A stretch of 13,321 nucleotides of DNA from Clostridia bacterium (lineage in GTDB: Bacteria > Bacillota > Clostridia > Christensenellales > CAG-314): positions 1-13,321 of the forward strand of contig JAFQWS010000050.1 in NCBI GenBank assembly GCA_017407305.1, in the 5' to 3' direction. The notes under the pieces were generated by a model. The model was given only the letters and a program-made list of their open reading frames with translations. It was not told where the DNA came from and did no database searches. Below, piece after piece: positions 5,201 to 13,321 of the stretch. Position 1 is the stretch's first letter. Each line of letters opens with the position of its first letter. The position numbers and the translations under genes are program-made.

Positions 5201-7000
5201 TTATTTTTCAATTTTTACCACAAGATCTTTCTTTTCAAAGGTGGTACAATCCACCAAACCTTGGTTTGTCAAGCGAAGTTCGGGCAAACAAGCAAGGGCA
5301 ATCAAAGCCATTGTCATAAAAGGAGAAGGAAGTTTGCTTCCCATTTCTTTCCAAGCATGGGACAAACCTTCCACACATTGGCTGGTTTCTTCCAAAGATT
5401 TGTCTGACATCAGACCTGCAATGGGCATATCGACACGACCCAAAATCTCGCCGTTTTTAACGGCAACCGAGCCACCACCACTTTCAATCAAAGTGTTGAC
5501 TGCAATCATCATGTCGCGATCGTTGGAGCCAATTACCAACATGTTGTGTGCGTCGTGGGCAACCGTTTGTGCCAAAGCACCCTCTTTGATGCCAAAGCCT
5601 TTTACAAAGCCCAAGCCACGCGTCCCCGTGAAGTTGTGTCTTTCAAAAACAGCAACTTTCAAAACGTCTTGGTCGGGATCGGGAAGGATTTTTCCATCCT
5701 TGATGTCCAAAGAAAGAATACGTTGAACGTTGGGAACCTTTGCAGGAATTACCTCAATAACACGGCAATCTGCCTTTTTGCCTTCTGCTTTGACGTGGAA
5801 ATCTTCTTCCGTCGTCTTGTTCATATGAATTGTGTTTCTTACAAATTCGGGATATTGGTAGGGTTGGCAAAAAAAGGTAGGTTTTCCTTGTTTTGCAACA
5901 AGTTCGCCGTTGATAAACACTTCGTTTACTTTGCAATGGTTCAAGTCGTCAATGATGACGATATCTGCGCATTTTCCGGGTGCTACGGAACCCATTTCGT
6001 GGTCCAAATGGAAGCATTGTGCAACGTTGATGGTAACCATTTGAATTGCAGTAATAGGATCGACACCTTCTTCAATGGCACGTTTGACAATGTGGTCAAG
6101 GTGTCCTTGGTTGATGAGTGTTGCAGGGTGGGTGTCGTCTGAAATGAGACAGGCAAATCTTGAATCAACTTCGTGACGTGTGATTGCTTTGACAACTTCT
6201 TGTACGTCGTGCCAAGCAGAACCTTCTCTCATCAAAACGTACATACCCATACGCATTTTTGCCAAGGCATCTTCTTCGCGAGTGGATTCGTGACAGCACC
6301 TTACACCCGATGCAACGTAGGCGTTGAGGCTGTTTTCCGTTTCGGGAATAGAGAAGTGTCCTGTGACAATTTTGCCACTTTTCAAAGTTTCTCCTATGAT
6401 GGCGTGTGTTTCGGGATTGGAAAAGATAACGCCGGGGAAATTCATCATTTCGCCAAGACCAACGCATTGATCCCACAACATCGTGTCGGCAACGTCTTTT
6501 GACGTGATTGTTGCTCCTGCATCTTCAAAACCTTGAACGGCAGGTACACAAGAAGGGGTTGTCAACATTGCTTTCAAGGGAGTGCGTTTGGTGTCGTCAA
6601 GCATACATTTGACTCCTTCCAAACCAACCACGTTGCAAATTTCGTGAGGGTCCATAAAAATGCCACTTGTACCGTGGGGGATGACTGCTTTGGCATATTC
6701 GCCTGCTGTAATCATAGAAGATTCAACGTGAATATGTCCATCCATAAAGGCGGGAGCAATATATCTGCCGTTGGCATTGACTACCAACGTATCTTCGCCA
6801 ATGCAATACTTGCAATTGCCAACACGGGCAATTCTTCCAAAAGATATTGCAACGTCAACGTCGTCCATAATTTCGTGTGTGCAAACGTTGATAAGTTTGC
6901 CACCGACAATAACTACGTCGGCTTTTGCTCTGCCCATTGCCACGTCGGCAAGTTTGGTTGAACATTTCCAAAGTTCCGTCTTGCAAAAATGATTGATCAT
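5201..7000 (-). CDS. ade: Adenine deaminase (amidohydrolase family, Ade/AdeC)
   Basis: This metal-dependent amidohydrolase converts adenine to hypoxanthine and ammonia in purine salvage. With the start chosen here it has 599 residues, close to the usual 570-600. Motifs (numbered from that start) are the metal-binding GHIHVESS (88-95), DPHEI (117-121), GLGEMMN (181-187), VTGHFS (212-217), CCHESTREE followed by DAL (235-246), and SDDTHPATLI (287-296) with the late metal-site aspartate; the C-terminal domain contains AHDAHNMLVIG. The frame also allows ATG at 7018, but that codon lacks a ribosome binding site, while ATG 7000 has GAGG five bases upstream. The gene is a single unit between two terminators. 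There is no purine permease or purine riboswitch next to it: its leader, at most about 30 nt, is too short for one. Confidence 0.96.
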   Translation of the reverse strand: MINHFCKTELWKCSTKLADVAMGRAKADVVIVGGKLINVCTHEIMDDVDVAISFGRIARVGNCKYCIGEDTLVVNANGRYIAPAFMDGHIHVESSMITAGEYAKAVIPHGTSGIFMDPHEICNVVGLEGVKCMLDDTKRTPLKAMLTTPSCVPAVQGFEDAGATITSKDVADTMLWDQCVGLGEMMNFPGVIFSNPETHAIIGETLKSGKIVTGHFSIPETENSLNAYVASGVRCCHESTREEDALAKMRMGMYVLMREGSAWHDVQEVVKAITRHEVDSRFACLISDDTHPATLINQGHLDHIVKRAIEEGVDPITAIQMVTINVAQCFHLDHEMGSVAPGKCADIVIIDDLNHCKVNEVFINGELVAKQGKPTFFCQPYQYPEFVRNTIHMNKTTEEDFHVKAEGKKADCRVIEVIPAKVPNVQRILSLDIKDGKILPDPDQDVLKVAVFERHNFTGTRGLGFVKGFGIKEGALAQTVAHDAHNMLVIGSNDRDMMIAVNTLIESGGGSVAVKNGEILGRVDMPIAGLMSDKSLEETSQCVEGLSHAWKEMGSKLPSPFMTMALIALACLPELRLTNQGLVDCTTFEKKDLVVKIEK

Positions 7001-7031
7001 AAGCACCTCTAAAACCATTTGTGATGAAGCA

Positions 7032-7060
7032 ATCTTAACACAACCATCAATTTATAGCAA
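7032..7060 (-). promoter_or_regulatory. Possible adenine deaminase promoter
   Basis: On the minus strand TTGCTA (7060-7055), a 17-base spacer and TAAGAT (7037-7032) each match four of six consensus bases. The position just downstream of the preceding operon's terminator supports a separate promoter here, but the match is only moderate. Confidence 0.4.
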
Positions 7061-7061
7061 C

Positions 7062-7093
7062 AAAAAACCACCAAAGGAAAATCCTTGGTGGTT
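7062..7093 (-). terminator. Terminator of the prfB-tsaD-ATPase-carboxypeptidase operon
   Basis: Read on the minus strand, AACCACCAAGGA (7093-7082) pairs with TCCTTTGGTGGTT (7078-7066) over a TTT loop, with one bulged base. Six T follow (complement of 7062-7067). It begins ten bases after the carboxypeptidase stop codon. Confidence 0.88.
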
Positions 7094-7102
7094 TGTTTTT
7101 TG

Positions 7103-8599
7103 TTAGACGTTGTAAATTTTGGAATATTTTTCAATCAAATAGTCAACGTAGTAGTTGGGATCAAATTGTCCTTTGGTGGCAATTTTGATGATTTGTTTGG
7201 GGTATTTGGAAGAACCATATTGATGAATTTTCTTTTTGAGCCACTTGTTGATTTTTTCCGTATTGCCCTTTTTGAGAGATTTTTCCACGTTGAAAGACTT
7301 GCTCATGTGGTGATAAAGTTGAGATGCGATTGCACTGCCCAAAGCATACGTGGGGAAATAACCAAAGTTGCCGTATGCCCAGTGAACGTCTTGCAAACAG
7401 CCAAGACTGTCCGAGGGAACTTTCAAGCCAAAGTATTCTTCCACAAGTTGATTCCAACGAGAAGGAATATCATCAACGAGAAGTTGTCCGGAAATGATTT
7501 CCTTTTCAATTTGATAACGCAACATAATGTGCAAAGGATAGGTCAATTCGTCTGCTTCAACGCGAATAAAGGAACATTCGACAGTGTTGATGTATTTGTA
7601 GAAGGTGTCCAAACTGACGTTTTTGAGTTGTTTGGGAAAGGTCTTTTTAAGTTTGGAGTAGTGCTTTTTCCAAAATGCGTAACTGCGACCAATCACGTTT
7701 TCGTAAAAACGAGATTGACTTTCGTGCAAACCCAAACTTGCGCCACCACTCATAAAGGTTCCTTGCAAACTGTCGTCCACTTGTGCTTCATAGGTTGCGT
7801 GGCCTGTTTCGTGGATGCAAGAGAAAATGGATGATACAAAATTGTCAAGGTAGTAGTGGTTTGTAATACGCACGTCGTTGTTGCACCAACCACTTGTGAA
7901 GGGATGTTCACTTTCCTTCATCAAGCCTTTGTTTTTGTCAAAACACATTACGTCACGAAGATATTCGCAAAATTCCTTTTGTTTTTCAATGGGGTATTCC
8001 AACTTTGCAAAGGAATAGTCTTCCAATTGAGGCAAAGATGCAATCTTTTTGACGAAAGGTACAAGTTTTTCTCTCAACACGTCAAAAAATGCGTCATAGT
8101 CGGCTTGTTTGTAGTCGGGTTCGTACATATCCAACAAAACGTCATAGCCTTTTTTGTCCTCCGTTTGCAACCACTTGGTTTGTTTTTGAGAAAATTCAAT
8201 TATCTTTGCCAAGTAGGGTTTGAACAAGTTGAAGTCGCCTGTTTGTTTTGCTTGAACATATACGGGATAGCCTTCTGCCGTGATACGTTGAATTTCAACG
8301 TATTCTTCCATAGGGATTTTCAAGGTGTTGTCAATTGTCTTTTTGAGCTCGACAATTTCGTGACGAGTGACTGCATCCAAACTTCTTCTTGCCTTGTACA
8401 AACGTTCCACTTCTGCTTGCCAAACGGGGTCTGTCGTGAGTTTGTATTGCATTTCTGCCAAAACGCCTTGCACTTCTGCTTGCATAGGGGCGCTGTCTTT
8501 GGGTGCTTCCGTTTGCATGTCCCAACTGGTAATAAAATCTACGTATTGCAATGCCAAAAGTTTTTGTCTATATTCTTTGTAAAAAGTCAAATCAATCAT
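7103..8599 (-). CDS. M32 family metallocarboxypeptidase (carboxypeptidase Taq type)
   Basis: M32 enzymes are cytosolic metal-dependent carboxypeptidases that remove C-terminal residues from peptides. The 498-residue product has the full family length. It carries the zinc motif HETGH (263-267) within IHETGHATYEAQ, the following HESQSRFYEN (292-301) whose Glu293 is the expected third metal ligand, VEADELTYPLHIMLR (347-361), and DVHWAYGNFGYFPTYALG (404-421), all diagnostic of M32. The N-terminal half is helical, as in the family. ATG 8599 overlaps the ATPase stop as ATGA, and AAGGAG lies ten bases before it inside the ATPase gene, so translation is probably coupled. It is the last gene of the operon. 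A functional link to the ATPase is not evident. Identification is firm; the peptide substrate is unknown. Confidence 0.95.
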   Translation of the reverse strand: MIDLTFYKEYRQKLLALQYVDFITSWDMQTEAPKDSAPMQAEVQGVLAEMQYKLTTDPVWQAEVERLYKARRSLDAVTRHEIVELKKTIDNTLKIPMEEYVEIQRITAEGYPVYVQAKQTGDFNLFKPYLAKIIEFSQKQTKWLQTEDKKGYDVLLDMYEPDYKQADYDAFFDVLREKLVPFVKKIASLPQLEDYSFAKLEYPIEKQKEFCEYLRDVMCFDKNKGLMKESEHPFTSGWCNNDVRITNHYYLDNFVSSIFSCIHETGHATYEAQVDDSLQGTFMSGGASLGLHESQSRFYENVIGRSYAFWKKHYSKLKKTFPKQLKNVSLDTFYKYINTVECSFIRVEADELTYPLHIMLRYQIEKEIISGQLLVDDIPSRWNQLVEEYFGLKVPSDSLGCLQDVHWAYGNFGYFPTYALGSAIASQLYHHMSKSFNVEKSLKKGNTEKINKWLKKKIHQYGSSKYPKQIIKIATKGQFDPNYYVDYLIEKYSKIYNV

Positions 8600-10959
8600 A
8601 TTTTTAAAACTCCTTTTTTCTCAAGTAATTTTACCAATTGTTTTGCCAAAACAATTACCAACACGCAAAAGACGGTGATACCAATGGTGGCAAGTGCTTG
8701 GACCAAATTCAAGTTTACTATGTAGGGGGTTGCGCCCTCGGAAGCAATCATTCCCAAAGCCCAAGGGAAAATGACAAACAATGCCAAAGGGGTTGCAATG
8801 GCGGAAAATCCTGCTGCCAAAACGTTGAGTCTGTCAAAGGGGATGCAAATAAGCACCAATGCGCCAACACCTGTGATTGTCATTGATACCATGGCAACGG
8901 TGGAAATTTGATTTTGTGTCAAACCCAACACTCCCGAGAACAGGAAAGTCAATGCTACTGCCAACCATACGCCAAAACCATTGGGCAAGGCGCTCTTGGC
9001 AACGTTTTTAATGAAGTGTCCTTTGATCAAATTGGCGTTGGGTCTAAGTGCCAAGAAGAATGCAGGAACACCGTTGATAAAGAATTCAAAAGCATAAAGG
9101 TGTTGTGCTTCGAAGGGGTAGTTGAATGCTGTAAACAACAACATAAATGTTGTCAAAACGGTCATGGTCGTCTTCATCAAATACAACGTGGAACTGCTTT
9201 GAATATTGTTGACAACTTGTCTGCCTTCACGCACAACTGCGGGCATTGAAGAAAAGGTGTTGTCCAAAAGCAACAAGTGTGCGCAACTTTTGGCTGCTTG
9301 ACTGCCACTTGCAACCGACACTGCACAGTCCGATTCTCTCATTGCCAAAATGTCGTTGACACCGTCACCCGTCATTGCAACGGTGTGACCTTCGGCTTTC
9401 AATGCCTTTACCAAAAGTGCCTTTTGTTCGGGGGTTACACGGCCAAACACCGTGTATTTGTTGGCAACGGCTTGAACCTCTTCATCCGTCATACCATCCA
9501 AAGAAATATACTTTTCGGCATTTTCCACACCCACTTTTCTTGCAATGACGGAAACCGACAAGGGATTGTCGCCGGAAATGATTTTGACTTGAACGTCATT
9601 TTCTTTGAACCATTGGATGATTTCGGGTGCGTCTTTTCTGATTGTGTCGGACAAAACAACAAGGCCACAAACTTTCAAGTCTTGGGGCAACGTTTCGTCC
9701 ACAATGGGGGAATTGGAATGAGCAACTGTGATAACTCTCAATCCCTTTTCTAAATATTTGCGTGAAAGTTTTTCCACGTCTTTGTCTAAATTTTTGAATA
9801 TAAATTCTCCTGCGCCCATAACGACGGTGCCAACACCATCAATGGTGGATGCAGAATATTTTTTCTTTGAGGAAAATGGCAAAACAACGTCGGCTTTTAC
9901 GTCGCTTGTGCCAAATTTGTTTATAAGTGCTGTTGCTGTGGCATTTTGATCCTTTGTTGCTGAAATCAACGAGGACAAACACTTGCCAACGTCAACCGCT
10001 TCATCCAAAGTGACAACTTCTTCCACCGTCATTGTGCCGTCAGTGATTGTACCTGTTTTGTCCAAACACAAAGTGTCCACACGAGCCAACATTTCAATGC
10101 AGTACAAGTCTTGCACCAAACATTTCTTTTGAGCCAATTTGATGACGGACACAGCCAATGCGATACTTGTCAAAAGAACCATACCGGAAGGTACCATACC
10201 AATCATTGAACCACAAGCTTTCAAGGTGGCTTCACGCCAATCCAAACCACCGACAAAGTGGCCTTTCAACAAGGTTGCAATGCCCAAAGGGAAAATGACA
10301 ACTGCAATTGCCATGATGATTTGGTTGATGGATTTCATCAATTGTGAATTGGGCTTTTTGAACTTTTTGACCTTGGAAGTAAGTTGTTCGGCATAGCTGT
10401 TGATACCAACCGCAGTTGCCACTGCATAGCAGTTGCCCGATACAACAAAACTGCCCGAGTAAAGTTTGTCGCCAACCTTTTTCTTGACGTTGTCCGATTC
10501 GCCTGTGAGCAACGATTCGTTTACTTCCACTTCGCCATCCACCACTTCGGCATCGCAACAAATTTGTTTGCCCGAATCAAAGTAAATCAAATCATCCAAA
10601 ACGACCTTTTGGGTGGGGATGCTTTGTTGCACTCCGTCACGCACAACGTCCACGTTGGGTTGGTTTACCAAGGACAATTTTTCCACCGTCAACTTAGAAC
10701 GTATTTCTTGAAAAATACCAATTGCCGTGTTGCACAAGATAACAACGCAAAATACGGTGTTTTCCAAACTGTTCAAACTTGCCATAATTACAAAGATGAA
10801 CAATCCCAAAAAGTTGAAAAAGGTGAAAACGTTGGTGAAGAAAATTGCTCCATAAGATTTGCCAACCGTCTTTTTGACAAAGTTGGTTTTCTTTTGGGCA
10901 ATTCTTTCATTTACTTGTTGGGTTGAGAGCCCTTTGCTTGTTCTTTCGTTAAATTGCAT
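8596..10959 (-). CDS. CtpE-like P-type cation-transporting ATPase
   Basis: This integral membrane pump uses ATP through a phospho-aspartate intermediate to move a cation. The 787 residues show a short N-terminus with no heavy-metal domain, M1/M2 helices at about 39-62 and 66-84, the actuator motif TGES (152-155), M3 near 212-230, M4 with MVPSGMVLLTS (255-264 region), the phosphorylation motif DKTGT (300-304, Asp300), SGDN (462-465), the hinge TGDGVND (530-536), and six C-terminal helices between about 592 and 775. The overall pattern (NVFTFFNF, LVQDLYCIEMLARVD around 281-295) resembles the CtpE group, whose mycobacterial member is linked to calcium uptake. The M4 sequence reads PSGM where calcium pumps and CtpE have PEGL, so the ion is uncertain. 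The start has a weak GGTGA site; tsaD ends 14 nt upstream. Confidence 0.9.
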   Translation of the reverse strand: MQFNERTSKGLSTQQVNERIAQKKTNFVKKTVGKSYGAIFFTNVFTFFNFLGLFIFVIMASLNSLENTVFCVVILCNTAIGIFQEIRSKLTVEKLSLVNQPNVDVVRDGVQQSIPTQKVVLDDLIYFDSGKQICCDAEVVDGEVEVNESLLTGESDNVKKKVGDKLYSGSFVVSGNCYAVATAVGINSYAEQLTSKVKKFKKPNSQLMKSINQIIMAIAVVIFPLGIATLLKGHFVGGLDWREATLKACGSMIGMVPSGMVLLTSIALAVSVIKLAQKKCLVQDLYCIEMLARVDTLCLDKTGTITDGTMTVEEVVTLDEAVDVGKCLSSLISATKDQNATATALINKFGTSDVKADVVLPFSSKKKYSASTIDGVGTVVMGAGEFIFKNLDKDVEKLSRKYLEKGLRVITVAHSNSPIVDETLPQDLKVCGLVVLSDTIRKDAPEIIQWFKENDVQVKIISGDNPLSVSVIARKVGVENAEKYISLDGMTDEEVQAVANKYTVFGRVTPEQKALLVKALKAEGHTVAMTGDGVNDILAMRESDCAVSVASGSQAAKSCAHLLLLDNTFSSMPAVVREGRQVVNNIQSSSTLYLMKTTMTVLTTFMLLFTAFNYPFEAQHLYAFEFFINGVPAFFLALRPNANLIKGHFIKNVAKSALPNGFGVWLAVALTFLFSGVLGLTQNQISTVAMVSMTITGVGALVLICIPFDRLNVLAAGFSAIATPLALFVIFPWALGMIASEGATPYIVNLNLVQALATIGITVFCVLVIVLAKQLVKLLEKKGVLKI

Positions 10960-10973
10960 GATATCACCAAAAT

Positions 10974-11996
10974 TTAATTTTTCTTTTCATATTTTGCTCT
11001 AAACCGCAAAGTGGGACATGCGTTGAGATCCAACGAGGCAAAATCCCCTTTGACAAATTGGAAATAGCCTTGCGAGGCAATCATTGCTCCGTTGTCGCCA
11101 CAATAGACAAGTTGAGGCAAACAAACGTTGATTGCTTTTTGTTGCAATTTTTCCACTTGCTGTCTTAGATAGCTGTTGGCTGCAACGCCACCTGCAATTG
11201 CAACCGTTTTGATTGGACTTGTTTCCAATTCCCTTTCCAAACGTTTCATCAAGCCGTCAATTGCAACTTTGGTGAAACTTGCTGAAACGTCTTCTTTTTT
11301 GATTTCTTCTCCCTTTTGTTGAGCGTTGTGCACCAAGTTGACAACGGCCGTCTTTATTCCTGAAAAAGAGAAGTTTCCGTTGGGCAAAACTACCGATTTG
11401 AAAGGATAGACTGCCTTGCCTTTTTGTGCAAGTTGGTCAACGTACACACCCCCTGGATAGGGCAATCCCAACACACGCGCCACTTTGTCGAAACACTCGC
11501 CAATGGCGTCGTCGGCTGTGGAACACAAAACGGTGTAGGTGGTATAGTCTTCCACCCGTACAATTGCCGTGTGTCCACCACTTGTGAGCAAACACAAAAA
11601 AGGTGGTTTGAGTTGGGGATTGGAAAGGTAGTTGCTACAAATGTGTCCTTCCACGTGATTGACGGCAATCAAAGGTTTGTTCAAACTTTGTGCCAACGCT
11701 TTTGCATAGGACACACCCACAAGCAACGCACCCACAAGCCCTGCACCATAGGTGACGGCAATGGCATCAACGTCGTCAAAGGTAAGGTTGGCTTGTTGCA
11801 ATGCTTGGTTTACCACAACGTCCACCACTTCAACGTGGTTGCGACTGGCAATTTCGGGAACTACCCCACCAAAAACTTTATGCACGTCAATTTGTGAAAA
11901 AACAACGTTGGACAAAACGCTTGTTCCGTTTTTTACCACGGCACAAGCTGTTTCGTCACAAGATGATTCAATTCCCAAAATATATACGTCTTTCAT
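10974..11996 (-). CDS. tsaD: tRNA N6-threonylcarbamoyladenosine transferase TsaD
   Basis: TsaD transfers the threonylcarbamoyl group to A37 of ANN-decoding tRNAs, working with TsaB and TsaE. The 340-residue product is full length. It shows ILGIESSCDETA at the start, the metal site HVEGH (114-118), the ASKHA-fold LLTSGGHT (136-143), DDAIGECFDK (162-171), FSFSGIKTA (209-217), GGVAANSYLR (269-278) and CGDNGAMIA (299-307) with the metal ligand Asp301. The usual PYPGGP is PYPGGV here (179-184), a mild deviation. ATG 11996 lies one base after the prfB stop and has no clear Shine-Dalgarno sequence, so translation probably depends on ribosomes finishing prfB. The gene is the second complete gene of the operon. 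tsaB and tsaE are not in the window. Confidence 0.96.
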   Translation of the reverse strand: MKDVYILGIESSCDETACAVVKNGTSVLSNVVFSQIDVHKVFGGVVPEIASRNHVEVVDVVVNQALQQANLTFDDVDAIAVTYGAGLVGALLVGVSYAKALAQSLNKPLIAVNHVEGHICSNYLSNPQLKPPFLCLLTSGGHTAIVRVEDYTTYTVLCSTADDAIGECFDKVARVLGLPYPGGVYVDQLAQKGKAVYPFKSVVLPNGNFSFSGIKTAVVNLVHNAQQKGEEIKKEDVSASFTKVAIDGLMKRLERELETSPIKTVAIAGGVAANSYLRQQVEKLQQKAINVCLPQLVYCGDNGAMIASQGYFQFVKGDFASLDLNACPTLRFRAKYEKKN

Positions 11997-11997
11997 T

Positions 11998-13093
11998 TTA
12001 TTGCGCTTTTGTCAAATAGTCTTCAATAAATGGTTGCAAGTTGCCATCCATAACGTCAACTATGTTGGAGTTTTCAAAACCTGTGCGATGGTCTTTGACC
12101 AACGTATAAGGGCAAAATACGTATGAACGAATTTGACTGCCCCACTCAATCTTTTTGATTTCTCCTCTAACTTCTTGCGCTTCGGCAAGTTGTTCTCTTT
12201 CTTTAATTTCTGCCAACTTTGCTTTGAGCATAAGCATGGCTTGTTCTCTGTTTTGAATTTGGCTTCGTTGCGTTTGGCAAGATACCACAATACCCGTAGG
12301 GACGTGCGTGATGCGAATTGCACTTTCCGTCTTGTTGACGTGTTGTCCGCCTGCGCCACTGCTTCGGTATGTGTCCACTTTCAAATCTTTGTCTTCAATG
12401 ACAATGTCGTTGTTTTGCTCCAATCGGGGCATAACTTCCAAACTTGCAAAGGAAGTATGTCTGCGTTTGTTGGCATCAAAAGGAGAAATGCGAACCAAAC
12501 GATGGACACCCTTTTCTGCCTTTAAGTAACCATAGGCATTGTCGCCAACCACTTGGAAAGTGACCGATTTGATCCCTGCTTCGTCTCCGTCCAACTTGTC
12601 CAATTCTTCCACCTTGTAGCCACGTCTTTCGCTGTACCGTGAATACATTCGGTAAAGCATTGACACCCAGTCTTGTGCTTCGGTGCCACCTGCACCTGCG
12701 TGCAAGGTCAAAATTGCATCACAAGTGTCGTACTTGCCTTTGAGCAAGGCTTCCAAATAGATGGCTTCCACGCCCTTTTCCATTTGTTCAATTTCGTCGT
12801 TGGCGTCTTGCAACAAACCTTCGTCGCCATCACAAAGTTGCAACAACTCGTCAATGGATGCAAGTTGCGACGTCAATTTTTGATACTTTTCAATTTTTTC
12901 GCTGATGCGTCTGTGCTTTTGAGAAACGGATTGAGCATATTGTTGGTCTTGCCAAAAATCTGCTTGATTTTGAATTTCCGTCAACTTTGCCAATTCTTCG
13001 TTGAGTTTTGGCAAGTCAAAGAGACTCACCTGCCTTAATCAGTTTGTCTTTCAGTTGCTTGGTTAATTGATACAATTGTTCAATTTGAATCAA
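11998..13093 (-). CDS. prfB: Peptide chain release factor 2 (RF2), expressed by programmed +1 frameshift
   Basis: RF2 terminates translation at UGA and UAA. The first frame starts at TTG 13093, five bases after AGGTGA, and reads 25 codons (ending KAGESL) to an in-frame TGA at 13018-13016. Shifting +1 at CTT T|GA joins it to the frame that runs from GAC (13017) to TAA at 12000-11998, giving 364 residues, the standard RF2 length. In the joined protein SPF, the stop-codon recognition tripeptide specific to RF2, is at 203-205, and GGQ, the peptidyl-hydrolysis motif, is at 248-250. A GTG at 13029 could open the main frame alone but would remove the conserved N-terminal helix. Expression is expected to be self-limiting because abundant RF2 terminates at the TGA. 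tsaD follows after one base. Confidence 0.96.
13016..13031 (-). promoter_or_regulatory. prfB programmed +1 frameshift site
   Basis: On the minus strand AGGTGAG (13031-13025) acts as the internal Shine-Dalgarno-like element. It is three bases before CTT (13021-13019) and TGA (13018-13016), followed by C. The slippery CTT-TGA-C and the 3-nt spacing match the classical site in E. coli, and the stop is codon 26, the same position as there. Confidence 0.95.
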
Positions 13094-13098
13094 ACTGC

Positions 13099-13321
13099 TC
13101 ACCTACCTTTTTTTTGAGATTGAGATTGCGCGACTTTCTTTTTGCGTTCTTCAATACGGCGCAATCTTTCTTGTTCCCTTTCTGCCAAACGCTCGGCTTG
13201 GTCACGCTTGGCTCGGATGGGGGTGTTTTTGAATTTTTCCGATTGTTCCACCTGTTCGCGCACAACTACGTTGCCAAACAAGGAACCTTTGAAAGTGTCC
13301 ACTTCAATGTTTTCTTGCATA
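13099..13321 (-). CDS. C-terminal tail of an upstream gene, probably SecA
   Basis: The frame is open from the window edge to TGA 13101-13099, giving about 73 residues; the Met at 13320 is probably internal. The beginning (MQENIEVDTFKGSLFGNVVVREQ) resembles the end of the SecA helical scaffold domain, where bacterial proteins have an M-x-x-x-I-x-x-x-T pattern before a variable tail. The rest is a charged Lys/Arg/Glu/Gln-rich tail. secA directly before prfB is a common order in Bacillota, and this placement is a main reason for the call. The fragment has no cysteine, so the terminal zinc-binding motif of many SecA proteins is absent. The AGGTAGGTGA overlapping its stop serves prfB, which starts five bases later. 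Similarity alone is weak; another charged-tail protein is possible. Confidence 0.5.
   Translation of the reverse strand, partial: MQENIEVDTFKGSLFGNVVVREQVEQSEKFKNTPIRAKRDQAERLAEREQERLRRIEERKKKVAQSQSQKKGR

Noticed and set aside
7001..7018. Longer adenine deaminase start at ATG 7018
   Set aside because: No ribosome binding site precedes it, whereas the downstream ATG 7000 has GAGG at five bases.
7085..8725. Two long plus-strand frames (249 and 289 codons) opposite the M32 carboxypeptidase gene
   Set aside because: Both are Phe/Cys/Val-rich antisense shadows caused by codon bias. The HETGH and other M32 motifs lie on the minus strand, and no promoter or ribosome binding site supports the plus frames.

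Overview
The window reads as a gene-dense stretch of a bacterial chromosome, most likely a low-to-moderate GC Bacillota (Clostridia-like). This is inferred from an SpoVG homologue, hairpin plus U-tract terminators at most transcript ends, -35/-10 promoters close to the sigma-A consensus, AGGAG-type ribosome binding sites, and the order (probable secA)-prfB. An RF2 gene with an in-frame UGA frameshift site, and UGA used as a stop by other genes, argue for the standard bacterial code. I see no tRNA, rRNA, CRISPR array, phage or transposon, and no intergenic stretch longer than 300 bases. I do not see a new multi-gene system; the more unusual signals are in regulation and in family deviations.

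Layout, left to right. Bases 1-294 (+) are the 3' end of a zinc-type polyol/sorbitol dehydrogenase. It converges on psuG through a shared bidirectional terminator. psuK-psuG (minus, 2167 to 349) is a two-gene pseudouridine catabolic operon with a 23-nt overlap. It is divergent from a pyruvate kinase gene (2270-3304, +) whose product ends after the catalytic barrel and lacks the usual C-terminal domain. That gene converges on murC (minus, 4609 to 3347), again with a shared terminator. murC is divergent from spoVG (4768-5028, +), which has a consensus promoter and an unusual leader. An adenine deaminase gene (minus, 7000 to 5201) stands as a single transcription unit.

The right half is one tightly packed minus-strand operon running 13321 to 7103: a probable secA tail, prfB (RF2 with programmed +1 frameshift), tsaD, a CtpE-like P-type cation ATPase, and an M32 metallocarboxypeptidase. 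Gaps are 5, 1 and 14 nt, then a 4-nt overlap, and the operon ends in a hairpin terminator just before the adenine deaminase promoter region.

Functionally the window mixes housekeeping genes (RF2, TsaD, MurC, probable SecA) with nucleobase and carbon salvage. PsuK/PsuG turn pseudouridine into uracil and ribose 5-phosphate, Ade turns adenine into hypoxanthine and ammonia, and pyruvate kinase serves lower glycolysis. Two minus-strand genes, psuK and murC, show a -10 TATACT exactly six bases before an ATG that has no Shine-Dalgarno sequence, suggesting leaderless mRNAs.
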